64,000 bases of DNA from contig KN817555.1 in assembly GCA_000827495.1 (NCBI GenBank), forward strand, positions 75,928-139,927, given 5' to 3'. Shown one piece after another: positions 44,627-56,700 of the stretch; position 1 is the first letter of the stretch, and the number at the start of each line of letters is the position of its first letter. Source of the DNA: Hypholoma sublateritium FD-334 SS-4 (Eukaryota > Basidiomycota > Agaricomycetes > Agaricales > Strophariaceae). A program made the translations under genes and the position numbers. Below the pieces are notes generated by a model. It was not told where the DNA came from. It did not search any database and worked only from the letters and a program-made list of their open reading frames with translations.

Positions 44627-46214
44627 CGATAGCCTGGAATACTTTCATCCCTTTTTGGTTCAAGTGCGCTTCGCGCGTACGACTCTTCACGCCTACTTAT
44701 AGCTGGTATCGGTGCAAGTCTCGTTGCCCATTCCATATCATACATTGTGTGTATGCTCAGGGGGAATGAGAGCTTTTGAGAGCCGTGTTTCTATCGCGTG
44801 TTTATTTTGGCAAGTGAAGTTCATCAACATTCTTGTTAGCTGTGAAGTATAATGGCAGAGTGCCGAGCCTTGGAGGATGGGCGGTGTCAATAGCGTCGCG
44901 CTATACATGGTTTGCGTGAGTTCGGTCTCCAAATTTCGCAGGTCTATATCGTGCCACATCTTCGATTGAATTGGAGCATCATTCGGTGCGCCTCGTTGCT
45001 TTGTCGTCTGCTCACCCCGTTTTACAGCTTTATGCTACGACCCGTGATGCATGATATTGATCAAGCTCAAGGTCATTATCTGCCCGAATCTATCAACTCT
45101 ATGTAGTCAATAGCTTACAGCTTACTATGCCTCTTCGCCCTGATTCTCGGACGAGATGCCACGGGGATTCATTTCCTCGATGAAAATCCACGTCAAACCC
45201 ACATGGGACCGAAAATCGCGAAAGCGTCTTTCTGCCAAGGTACTCTCGATGGCCCCGCTTCAGCGCGGCTTCAATACCTACCCCAAAATACTGGTGATTC
45301 ACAAGCGTGACAGGCTGCGGACTATGCATGAGTAGCTTGTGTGCAGCACCGATGATCTGACTACTGAAATCTTCAGTGGGTTCAGATTCCAGAATTGCCG
45401 GGTGTCCCGGGCCTGTCGATGGTAAGTGTGCCATTAAGTGAATGCAATTCACCCAGCACTTTCGTCGCAACACGTGCCCTCGGAGATCGCCGCAACGGCC
45501 CGTTCACGCCCCGGCTGGCCTTTATCTTTGAAGATCAGTGCCCTTGCACACCGGAAAAGATGTTAAGATTCTGAAGTCACTACTGCACTAGTAAACACTT
45601 GAAATTCAATTAAATTGTAGTGTAACTCTTGGTCTGAATGGAAAATCTATGAATATGTTTATGTATTTATACCTGGACGTGTGATTCAAGTTATTTCCGC
45701 GGAATCGCGCTGTGAGACTGTTGATCGAAGTTGGATCGAGGCTACGTAAGGCCTAATTCACTCAGCCAATGGTACCATATATCCCATCGCCAACTTGGCC
45801 CGCCGCTTGTCCTCCTTAGACTTTCCCTCCGCCCACGTCGTCCCTCGCTTTCTCCCGTACTTCTCAATACTTGCAATATCCTCTACAAATGTTGATGCAG
45901 CACTCCCCAGTGCATTCTTCGCCGATTTCAGCCAAAGGCGGTTACGGTAGCCAACTTGCTGCTCTTTTCGGAGCATTGTTTACACACTGCTGCATATCCA
46001 TCGCGCGTCTTGTTGAAATTTGCGGAGTCAACATTTTTGAAAAATTTACAAGCGCCGCACTTTTTTTCGAGCTATCCATGGCGTTGCACAATCAATGTAA
46101 GCTGAGTTGTTCTTATGCCCGAGGTCAAGACAAGTCGAGGATATGTTACATCCAAAAAATGAGCTGACATAAGCACATCGATTAGATATGATTAAATATG
46201 AGCTACGCTACTTA
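44627..46214. other. Non-coding / repeat-derived interval
   Basis: It contains an inverted-repeat arm (about 45436-45524) and two minus-strand frames (45473-45099, 124 aa; 45976-45758, 72 aa, starting M-L-R-K-E-Q-Q-V-G-Y-R-N-R-L-W). I cannot assign a function to either. The second frame is compact and basic and might be a small gene; the first overlaps the duplicated arm and looks repeat-derived. Confidence 0.4.
45436..45524 (-). repeat. Inverted duplication, left arm
   Basis: This arm and the plus-strand segment at 46840-46931 are inverted copies of roughly 90 bp at about 90% identity. Both contain GGCGATCTCCGAGGGCACGT and GTGAATTGCATTCA-type words in order. Weaker similarity seems to extend beyond the arms. 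Confidence 0.75.
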
Positions 46215-46826
46215 CACGGCGGACATCTAACTGTTCAATGATGCCGAGATGTGTCATGTTCACTAACATGTCCTGTAACTGTTCATTTTGGGTTCTGTGA
46301 CAACTGTCACAAAGGATTAATTGTTCAATTGATATTCGTCTTCTCTCTGTCCCTTGTCTGTCCCCTCACCCGCAATTTTGCCACTCAAAATTTCTTCTGG
46401 TCACTTTCTAGTAGCGCCTAAGATGTTGTCTGATTTTCAAGGCGGACAGAGAGTAACTTGTACTGTCCGTTGGCCTTGTAAATTGGGTGATGCCGCATTG
46501 ATGCCGGCCTTCGGCCGGGATTTTACATTTCAAATCCTTCCAATCGCCAGTCTGTGACTCTAATCACCTCGCCGTGCACTTTGTGTGAAAATTATAATTC
46601 ATAGTAGTGCAGATGACATGAAGGTAAATTTCAAAGACTCGGACTCACACTCACGGAGCATGAAGGAAAGGTTGGTCAAAAGTGTAAGAACCAATAAAAA
46701 CCTTCTGAATATAAAATTGATCGCCGTGAACGCCAAGAGTGTGACCGTCGCAAAGATGCTGAGAATTGAACAGCACAATGAACATGACATGCCGTCGGAC
46801 AATTGAACAGTTAGATGTCCGCCGTG
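46215..46826. mobile_element. 612-bp MITE-like element with perfect 25-bp TIRs and TTA target duplication
   Basis: The left end begins CACGGCGGACATC at 46215 and the right end is its exact inverted complement, ending at 46826; the perfect match spans 25 bp (46215-46239 and 46802-46826). Both sides are flanked by TTA (46212-46214 and 46827-46829), a 3-bp target-site duplication. Subterminal GTCATGTTCA words are also shared in inverted orientation. No transposase frame is present inside, so the element is non-autonomous. A TTA duplication fits PIF/Harbinger (TWA targets), whereas CAC...GTG ends with a 3-bp duplication also fit CACTA/CMC elements. Confidence 0.85.
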
Positions 46827-46839
46827 TTATCTGCTACAA

Positions 46840-46931
46840 GGCCAGCCGGAGCGTGAACAGGCCGTTACGGCGATCTCCGAGGGCACGTGTTGCGACGAAA
46901 GTGCTGGGTGAATTGCATTCACTGTGCCATT
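46840..46931 (+). repeat. Inverted duplication, right arm
   Basis: Partner of the 45436-45524 arm in opposite orientation. The TIR element at 46215-46826 is inserted just 13 bp to its left, splitting whatever unit the arm belonged to. Confidence 0.75.
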
Positions 46932-48019
46932 ACCCGCGTCCTCATAGGACTTCCTATCGGTCCCGGGCTTTGCTCAACCAGCACCGCCTACCATTTCTTA
47001 CAAATTTATTAATCTGTGCCTATGGCGCGCAAATGGGCAGCAATACGACATGGATGTGCGTTCTCGTGGCCATATTTTTCTTCGCGCAGCCCGCTGACAC
47101 TGCTGACAATGCGTGTATCCTTGGTATATCCTCATTTTTCACAAGCTACCCAGACGAAATCAGCTACTCCGCCCCGTTCGTGGGAGGTCTGTATGGTCTA
47201 CTCGACTTGTGCTCAGCAGCCTGAAAAATTTGCTGACAGGCCTTGGTTCGTAGTAACGGCCTATATCTGTAAGTCTCGGAATATCAGATTTCCAAAGTCG
47301 AACGCCTCGCGTCCAAACAGAAATTGTGGCACAGAGAGTACTCACGGCCACCGGATTTAAGGATTGCTGCATTCTGCTCGCCTCTTAAACGCCCGACTGG
47401 CACCTTTTAGGGCTAAGATCTTTGTCCGAAAATTCACGAGACAATCCGTCTCATAATCTATACTAGGGCTCATCCGGATCTGATAGACACATCAAAAGGC
47501 CGCCCACTGCATCTCAAAATGAATCAATCATGCAAAACCATAGCAAAGCCAAGAAGCAAATAGCCTCTCACCGCTGCAGGGTCGATATTCCCATGATTAT
47601 TGAGCCGCCGTATTTTGGGCTCGCGACTAAGGGGGTAAGAAGTAGAAAGAAGTCGCGTCAAAAACATTGTTCATTAATTCCCTATTGAAGTGCACGGTGT
47701 AGCGGTAAATAGGTAGCTGTGAATGGAAAGCCCGGTCTCACCTCGAGACTCCTGAAAGTCCTGAAATAGCGGAGATGTTATTTGCGCTATTGGATCTAAT
47801 GAAATTCGGTAGTGCTACAGCTGACAAAAAGGAATATGCAATCTTCTATGTAACAAGCTGTTTTACGTTCTAGGTTCCGTAAAATGTTACAGACACGATG
47901 GTGGTATACGAATAAGTATAAATAGTCAATATTCAATGGTCGTGGTCGAAAGGAATCATTTCGTGAGTGAGTGCGTTATTCTGTAAGGATGTTTAATGAT
48001 GATAATCGGACACTTGAGC
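46932..48019. other. Intergenic, no gene seen
   Basis: AT-rich 3' flank of the acyl-CoA oxidase-like gene plus sequence beyond the inverted-repeat arm. The long frame reading through 46766-47224 crosses repeat boundaries and is not considered coding. Confidence 0.45.
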
Positions 48020-49931
48020 CTAGAGGACAGCCTGGAACGCTTCCACATGAGGGATTGCATTGCCCGAATACACCGGGAGTGATTCCAGATACTCTTTCCA
48101 TCGACTGTCAGACACAATCGGTGCAGAGATATAGTTTTCGATGTTCAACTGGTTGAGGAAAGTGTCCAGCTGCGGCATGAACGAGGATACGGCGGTATCT
48201 TCCCGCTGTCGCTGCTCCATACGTGATATTCTGGCTTCTTCTGAATACCATGCGGGGTCCTGCCGTATGATAGCACATTCGTATACATCGAGGATTGGCT
48301 TCGGAAGGCCTGCTTTGACCGCCGCTGAATATGCGAGCGCATGTCCCATGGCTTCGATGACGGTTTGCGATTGGGGCAAAATAAGGGAATTGAAGCTGTC
48401 ACTGCGATGTTCGCACTTTAGACTCTTGAACAGATCGCGGTTCTCCTGGAGAAGCGAGGCAGCATGACAAGCAAGGAGTGATTCCGATGGATCAGGAAGC
48501 GCGATTTCAAAGTGACCTTGAAGTAACTCCGAGAAAAGTCGAATGCATAGAGTGAGAACGTCGCCTTCTGCGATGATTACTCCCTTGCCGTCATTCTAAT
48601 AAAATAGATCGGGTTAAATATGTTGAGTCGGAAGAACATAACGGTCACCGACCTCGATTCTAGCAATATAATTTTGTTCGAAAGTTCCCTGAGCGCCGCA
48701 ACGCTCCGCCATTTCGGGAGCACAACGCTGGAAGTGCCGGCACACAGTAGCTTTGATGATAACCGACATGGCGTGGCGCACGCGGTGGTCAGAGCAATCT
48801 TCCATGGCGTACTGTACGGCCTTCGGGAACCAGTTCGCCATGACCATCCCAACCGAAGTAGCGTGCGCTACAGGCCACTGCTGAGTACGGAAGCTAATAA
48901 TCGGCGTGGGAGCATTGCTTTTGCCGAGGAGCGACCGGTGCATGGAATAACGGCCACCGATGTAAGCGACTGCCTTAATGGCTGATATCCACGGAGCAGG
49001 AACAGCCATGGTGCCCAACTGAATTCGCCAGATTTCGTCCCACCAGGCTTCGAGCGGGCGACTAGGCTTTGCGACGTTATATATATCCGATGCGACAAGG
49101 GCGGTGTGGGGCAGAGCGACGTGATTGAATGTGGTTATAGAGAAATCAAGGGGACCTGTGCCGCTCCGCGGGGGCAAGCGCGTAGATGACACGCCTTCGT
49201 ACATTTCGTGCTCGTTGCAGATAGGTACCAGGAAAAAGCGACAGCCACGATCTTCGCCTTTCACGATGAGACGCGCCATCACCAGGGCGACCTTGGGTAT
49301 GTTGAAGACGGGCGTCGACGCTGGCATGAACCTATTCGATTGATGGTCAACAATTGCCAATCCGGATGCAAATAATAATCACTTTGCAGCTTCTTCCCGA
49401 GGAGTGTGGAGTATGTAACCGTCGGGAGTCTGTGTAGCCGTTGTTTCGATGTTGAAAGCGTCGAGACCATGGCCACGTTCTGTCAAGAGATACAACCCAA
49501 CAGTTTCAAATCGGAGGAGGCGCTGAACAAGAGTTTTAAGGTCGGGACGCTTTCGGAGATGCCGTGACAAAGTGCCAATAGCCAATCCAACGTGCGCAGC
49601 TAGTACCGTGAACATGGCAATATCGAGCGACATGATGGGGTCATTCATTAACGCCCAAAACCGCTCAGAGCAGAATTGGACATCGGCAGCAGAAAGTCCT
49701 ATTACGGCGATGACATGAGCTCAAGAAGGTTTATAGAAAGTGGCAGTGCTAACGATGTGTCTGCAAGACTGCTTTTGCTCTTTGGTACGTCAGCAAGACT
49801 CGCTCGTCGGGCGAAAGTAATTCGCTTTTGACTGTGAAGAGGGGATGCGAGTAAAGTTGATTTTGCATAGCTGGCAGGGGTTGTAAAAAGGATTCTGAGA
49901 ATCGAAAGTTCTTTGCAGCCCTTTTAAGCAT
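48020..49931 (-). CDS. Acyl-CoA oxidase / dehydrogenase-like flavoenzyme
   Basis: Four exons (49931-49754, 49698-49383, 49331-48653, 48595-48020) give 582 aa. The second exon carries L-L-T-E-R-G-H-G-L-D-A-F-N-I-E-T-T-A, matching the acyl-CoA oxidase T-E-x-G-H-G-[ST] and N-x-E-T-T-A-x-x-D pattern, followed by a dehydrogenase middle domain (A-R-L-I-V-K-G-E-D-R-G) and FAD-binding helical C-terminal domains (F-R-T-Q-Q-W-P-V). Family members catalyse the FAD-dependent first step of beta-oxidation, usually in peroxisomes. The C terminus E-A-F-Q-A-V-L lacks a PTS1 tripeptide, and 582 aa is somewhat short. The ATG at 49931 was preferred over one at 49976 because it begins M-L-K-R-A-A-K-N-F. Confidence 0.8.
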
Positions 49932-51535
49932 ATGTAACGTTTGGCTATGGGAAGATGATCTACAGATGCCGCACAAGTTGGAAAATTTCTGCTTTCGCCT
50001 ATGTGCGTTTCTGACGTCCAGAGTGGCGGAATCGAGAAGAGCCCATCACATTTAGGATAAAGTAACCAGTACATCTGGGACTTCGCATCAGGTAGCCGGG
50101 CTGCAATCTCGCAAAAGAACTAAAAATAAGGCATTTCAGTTAGACCATAAGGCGGAAGAAATTGCGGATAATGTATGGCTGGGATCTAGCTGGGATGCCC
50201 TATATCAAGGTTTGCACGATAAAAAGTCAAAATGAACCCAGAAACTGCCTATTTTGACGTTGAGTGCGAAACGGAAGTCTGAGGCGAAGTAATCAAGGAC
50301 GGTTTAGAAGGGAAGCCGGCCACCCATGATGCAGATTGCTCGCTCGGTAGAAACACTCTGAGAGTTTTCCCGTTTATTTCGGTGGAGGAGAGGTGGAAGC
50401 ACCGTTCCCACAATGAACTGTACAGTCCGAGTCCGCGAAACAAGCCAAGTTAAACCACCCGCGTCATTGGAGATCCCAGAAGAGTGGACTCGGTGACAGC
50501 CACGAGCATATGATGCACATATCTTTGGCACGGCTGCATCGAGATCGACGACCGGTATTCGAGGAAACTTCTCATGTGCCGATGAGTGCATGGTAAAATC
50601 CATAACCTCTGCCGATACAAGCCGAATGGACAGAGCAATGGGGAACGCACTGGCGAGGAGGTAGTGGTTCAGGTTGAAGGAGATGAGTGCTGCTGCCATT
50701 GTTTGGCGCCCCTTGTCATTGTGTGGCTATTGCTTTGTGGCGCCACCTGTGCTCGACGACCCTGTCTAGCTTTTTCTTGTCCTCAACCACAACAATCCAT
50801 CCGAGTCTCAAGGCCTTCTCGCTTCCAGCTATCGCATTCTTGTGCGACTATTTGCGGGCCCTCTGTTCTTCGTGCGAGCGTTGCGTAGCACAAATGCGCC
50901 ACCCATATTCCGTATTCCATACCCAGCATTGCGCAGCTTACAACAAGCTGCCGTCCTCCCCAGAGTAGCTTTTTCTATCTAAACACCACATTCTGGAAGA
51001 ATCTACCTCGCGGTGGGGCTTTTCACTGGCGGTTGACCTGCCCCCATACGAGCGCATGCCAGTGAACCCACGGCCCATTCTTTTCACAGGGTTATCGTCT
51101 GCAATCGCCATCATTGGAATACAACTGTTGATATTGTCTATTTTCTCGTATCCATTCTTGGACTCTTCGCGGAATCTATTTGCGATTGGCAGGGGCGATT
51201 TCATTCATCATGGTAATACCAATGACCTCCTTCTGTAATAGCGACTGACTTCGCAATAATGTGTAGACTTCACACTGCCTGTCAGGACCGCGGGGGGGAG
51301 GCATGTCATAGGCATGAGCCACAAAACGTGTCGGAACTTTCCTATGCCTGTGAGAGCATAGTTGGTCTATTTTAGAACATCAAGTGTTTTAGGCCGCCAA
51401 TTTATAAACAGAAGAGCATGCCGACATTCAAACGTGCAGGACATGGGAACGTGTAGAAGGAGGCTTCGGCAGTCTTGATGCTTCACTTCACGGCGTGTGT
51501 CCAGAGGTAGCTCTTTGTTCCTCACCCACCTTCTC
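49932..51535. other. Intergenic 1.6 kb, no convincing gene
   Basis: It separates the divergent oxidase (-) and transporter (+) genes. Frames at 50699-50304 (-) and 50586-50968 (+) overlap each other, show no family features and are treated as chance. The interval must contain both promoters. Confidence 0.45.
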
Positions 51536-53724
51536 ATGGAGACGACACCGCCAGTCAAAGACAAGGACTCACCAATGCTTTCTCATTCTTCCATCGGTAG
51601 CAGCAGTGAACTTTCCCGTGGTGGGTCCTCAGTCAAGGACGAGCATGAAGTGACCTCCGAAACTCTTCGCATGAACTCCAAAACGGACGTTGAGGTGACC
51701 GTGCTCACGACTCCGAGCGCAGCTCCAGATTTTCCTGAAGGGGGATTGCGCGCCTGGCTAACGGTGCTTGGCGGGTATGTCCAGTGTACCTTCGCTGCCA
51801 TTAATTACCCCCTGATCAGATGCTCGTAATATGCAGCACTATGACGACGTTCTGCACCTTCGGAGTCGTCCAATCATTTGGTGTCTATCAGGACTACTAT
51901 TCCGTAAGATTGTGTCTGCTCATTGCATACCTCCCCCGCTGAAAACGCGCTTAGAGAAACTCGTTATCAGAGCGTTCTGCCTCAGAGATCAGCTTGATTG
52001 GTTCATTACAGGTTTTCTTCGTCTTTGCAATTGGTCTACCTGCTGGCCGGCTTTTTGATGCTGGTTACTTCCATCACTGCTTACTCTCTGGTTCAGCCAT
52101 CTACATCTTTTCGTGAGCGTTTTTTTTCACGTTCCTCAACTAATGTCAGGGCTTATCTGGGTCGTGTAACAGCATATTTATGCTGTCGCTAGTGCAACCC
52201 CACCACTACTACCAAAACATTCTGGCTCAAGGCGTAGGAATGGGCCTGGGTATGGGCCTAATATTTATCCCGTCGTTGACTGTTACTTCGCACTATTTTC
52301 GTGTGAAGAGATCTATAGCGATGGGATTCGTGATTGCAGGTGCTAATCGTAGCCTAGTCTGAAGAGTGCACAGACTGACATAGGATATCCCCTGTCTTTT
52401 AGGGTCCAGTATTGGAGGCGTGGTTTATCCAATTTTGCTGAACAACATTTTCGCAAAGGCTTCCGGTTTTCAATGGGGAGTCAGGTATGTATCGTTTTTT
52501 AAAAAAATCTTTCCTCAAGTGGACCCATACTTGTTGACAGGGCCGTTGCTTTCATGGACCTCACCTTTCTCGTCATCGCTAACTCTATCATGCGCACTCG
52601 ACTTCCACCAAAGAAAGCGCAGGAGCAAGATGGCCGAAGTGCAGTCAAATCTGTCCTCACAGACGTCCCGTTCATCATATATGCGGTGGGATCTTTCCTA
52701 GTCCGTATATGACCTCTCCCTATATGTGGCTATATTGAGTTTGACATGTCATTTGGTCCAGCTATTCTGGGGTGTATTCGTTCCATGTAAGTCGTTCTGT
52801 ACCCTTGCTCGTTGTGCCGTGCGCTCGATGCTAATCATTCCGCTTGCTTTCCGCAGTCTTCTACCTACAGCTCTATGCTGCTCTTCACGGTGTTAATCCC
52901 ATCTTCACTAAGTATAGTGTGAGTTCACAGGATCGGTTTTATGTTTGTCTTGTTCTTACGTTACATAGATTACGGTAATGAACGCAGCTTCTGTCTTTGG
53001 ACGGACCGTACCCAACTTCGCAGCCGACTACTTCGGTCCACTGAATGGTAGGTAGCCTCGTGGCTGTATCTTGTCAGAAAACAGCGATTCTGACGTCCCA
53101 TCGCCAGTCCTCATACCATCGGGCATCATCTCTGCAGGTCTGATCTTCGGGATGTTTGGCGCGACCAGCGTCGCTGGTGTGACCGCCTTCGCAGTATTCT
53201 ACGGGTTTTTCTCTGGCGGACGTAAGTGTCCCGACAATTAACCAAAGCCTTGCACAAGTTGATCGATCGCGTGGTTTGCATTCACCAGTCGTGTCGCTCG
53301 TCGCACCTGCTGTCGGCTCCTTCGTGACACAGCGCGATCTATCGGACTTGGGGTAGGCTTCTGACTTTTCCTGTGTCCCCGATATTCCCGGCTCATCGCT
53401 CTTTTTTGCTGTAGAATGCGGATTGGGATCCTCTCGTTTTCGTTGGCTTTTGCGTTGCTCACTGGGAATCCCCTAGCGGGCGCCCTGCTGACTTCGCACC
53501 ATTTGTGGCACAGGCCCCTCATTTTTGCTGCGGTGAGCCGCTCCTCTTGTCTCCGCGCTTGGGGCGAGCTTCAAAAACACGCGCCGCTGAGTTCCCGAGA
53601 ACATATCAGACGTTGTTACTGATTCCTTTTTTATTCTGTTCAGATATCTGTATTCTGCGGCGCGCTTTGCCACATCTTTGTATGGAAATCGATAACAAAA
53701 CGCCGCGGGTCGACGAAGATATGA
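51536..53724 (+). CDS. MFS transporter, monocarboxylate-transporter-like
   Basis: Major facilitator protein of the fungal MCT-like (Mch) group. It has a hydrophilic acidic N terminus (M-E-T-T-P-P-V-K-D-K) ending in the family entry motif P-D-F-P-E-G-G-L-R-A-W-L-T-V-L-G-G. Helix 1 is F-G-V-V-Q-S-F-G-V-Y-Q-D-Y-Y, then S-L-I-G-S-L-Q-V-F-F, G-L-P-A-G-R-L-F-D-A-G-Y-F, and Y-F-R-V-K-R-S-I-A-M-G near the centre. At least ten introns split the remaining helices, and the last exon ends K-R-R-G-S-T-K-I. The early exons are intact only if the acceptors TATGCAG (before C-ACT-ATG), CGCTTAG and GTAACAG are used. The substrate cannot be deduced; plasma-membrane or vacuolar location is typical. Confidence 0.83.
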
Positions 53725-56700
53725 TTTTCTCCACATAGACGATAACTTATCGACCACAGACGATCACGATCACTACCACCATTCTGCCTTGCAAAATAGC
53801 CATATGCAGATGTCGCTGTGTCTTGTTTCCGTGCACATTGCATATACGGATTATTTACCTTATGACCCATACCCGATGATGTCGATGACGAGGTATAGAC
53901 TCCATCCATGAGATTACGATGCGCATTGTGGTGTGTCGGCTAGACGAGAGGAGAGGTTGTATCATGGATTTAGAGTTCTGAGCTCGTACAGCACATCATT
54001 TTGGAACCACTACCACCCGCTCGATTTCTGTACCATGTATAATTATGCGATGCTTTCGATCCATTACCACTGCATTTCAATGTACTTGTATAACGCAGGA
54101 ACCGCCTATGCTGATTAGCGCCTAATGGGCCGCCGCGGGACTCAACTAGCCTCAATAGTGGCTTTTAGGGCAATGCTCAAGGTCGCTGAACACTTTGCGT
54201 TATCCGAGGACTGCAGTGTTATTTATGTAACACACACTCCGCAAACCCCGCTGTAAATATAGGTCTTTAAAGGACGGGCCCTCGGATCGCGCCGCGTATT
54301 TTTGAACACCTCAAACTCGCGAATATCGGGTCTATGTACTTATATGAGCATGCTTTTTTTTGCTAGAAATCAAACCCTGAGCGCTGAGTGCTCAACGCAT
54401 AGATTGTACTCGGTACGAAGTCCATAGGATAGGAGATGATCAGAAATACATGCTCGGAGGATCCTCGGGGGGATTTTAGGCAGACTGGGAGTAGACCTAC
54501 TTATTGCAGCCCTCTGTCCATGGTAAGATACCTTCCACTCAGGGGCCTCAACTGTTCGAGCAAATACCGCGCGGCAGTCAATTACGTACACGGGAAGTAG
54601 GTCCGGAAATGAAGTATTGGAATGAGAACTTCACCGAGGGCGCATTCCGATGCTGCGACTGCCTGCGAGTGTGCTTGACTAAGGACGGTCGGGGATACTA
54701 CGCCGCTCGTAAAATTAAACGAGTAGGATAATGCGCAGTGGTACTACACACCGTCGGGAAAAAGCGCCCAAACTGAGAGGAGTAAAATATAGTCCCGTTC
54801 AACGACCCCAAGGTACCGCATCTACGCAAGGTCCCGGATATCCTTGCTACTAGACGCTCTGATAGAATCTCCCGCCCATTATGGACTTCGGCAGCCCGCC
54901 TGAGACCCATGTGCGCGTGCCTGTATATTTTACCCAGAACTTGGATCTATATAACTGTGTCGGCCCCTTTTGAAACTTTAAAGTGGAGTAAGAAGCGCGG
55001 AGCGCATTTAATGTGGTTTTGTTACTGCATCCCCTTGCCGCGAGATTAGTTAAAGTACAGCGTGATTGTCTCGAAATTCATATGTACCCCAGTACTATGT
55101 ACAGCAATGGACCGATTAAATATTTACTCTGACTATCTATGAGAAGGTGGTCCTCACAAGGATCATAACGGAACACCCCGGGAGACTAGTCTGATATAAC
55201 GTAGATTTAGACTACGATCTGGAAGACGTTGAAATTGTGGGGTAGTGAAATATAGTCATCCGACCGAAGTTGTCTACTGCTCTGAGTCCGGACTGGTTTG
55301 CTTTGCATCTGCCGTCGATGCAGTCTGTACCAAGTCTGACATGCCAATGATCAGACGTCTAGCTGTCGATTATATATATGTGTGTTCGACTGTGTATGTC
55401 CGCCTCGGGCATCTCTGAACACTATCCCAGCCGAGGGAAGAATACCCACATCCGGATTCTGAGTCGCGTGCTAATTTACGCGTCTGTCACCGTCACGTGC
55501 TCCGCGACGCTCGGGTTTTATTGCCAAAAATGACATTTTCTGGCATTTTCGCCACCATCATCTTGACTCATGAGCTTCTTGAAGCTGTCCGCGTCGTGCT
55601 CAACGGCAGTTGCCATTTCATTTCTTCTTGTAAGCAATATCTACTCTCTTCTGTCCCATTTTTACTCCCTCTGAGCCTGAAGCACCCAAACTGCCGAGAT
55701 AAGGGCTGATTGGAAACTTGCAGCCCACATGCGCATGGTGTTTTTAGTCGAGGCATTAACCAGCACAATGGGAGTGAAATCACTGAAAAAACTGAGTAAC
55801 ACCCGTCTGAAAGTTAAAGTTCTCTGAGAAGGTGATTATATCTCGGGAGTCGCTCGAATCAGGGCGCTCACTGTCGACAGAGTGGCCGCATGAAGCCTAC
55901 GTGTATATTGGGTACGCCATGGTCATTTATTCGCAAATTCTTGGGACGGGTTACACGAAATCTATTCTCCTCAACATCCCTTTATAAAATGAAATTTTCA
56001 TCCCGAATATCAACCCCAGATGGAATGAACAATCCTTGAACATTCAGATGGGAAGCTGCTGACCCGGCCTGTGTAGTAGGACATGTCACCTTCGCTGCCG
56101 ATTCCAACTCTCATTTCCAGAAAAATCTTATACCGGCTCACAGTTCTTATGCTATATACACATGCCATCTACATCGTAGGAGTGGATTGATAGGTCAAGT
56201 GAGGGATGCCGCATGTCCCTAATTTTGGACGGGCACCTACTTAGCAGTTGAAAAGAACGGTATTTACATCATCTTATTCAGCGGCTTCACTGGTGCAACA
56301 TCTTTACCTCGTCGAGGCCTGTCGAGGCCCGATTTATAGATATCAGAAACCCGCTAGAAGCGAGGTTATTAACATAATAGAGCAATACCACATGATTATT
56401 CTGTAAGCATATTTTACACTTAGATTTTCTTGAAAGATGAAAAACCTCCGCCCCGTCAGAATCGTTCAGTAGCTTGTATTTATTCTTTTGGGAATGTCTT
56501 GACATACACACTGTATTTACAGCGTGGAAGAAGTTGAAAGTCATACGTTCGTCATGTCATAGAAGATCGGCCTTCGCGAAGTCTGCAAGACTATGCCAAC
56601 TGCTGACCTCGGTCATGAAAACGGCGGGCCGCTGTACTTATTCAGGGCAACTTTCAGGTTAACGCAAGTGTTTTTGGATATCAGTGTGTGTGCACTTCTG

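Noticed and set aside
45099..45473. 124-codon minus-strand frame starting M-L-R-R-K-C-W
   Set aside because: It overlaps the inverted-repeat arm, shows no recognisable family and has no splice partners. It is probably repeat-derived.
46766..47224. 152-codon plus-strand frame
   Set aside because: It starts inside the TIR element, crosses its boundary and target duplication, then enters the repeat arm. A gene spanning that junction is implausible.
50304..50968. Overlapping frames on both strands between the oxidase and the transporter
   Set aside because: They overlap each other, have no domains, and lie where two divergent promoters are expected.
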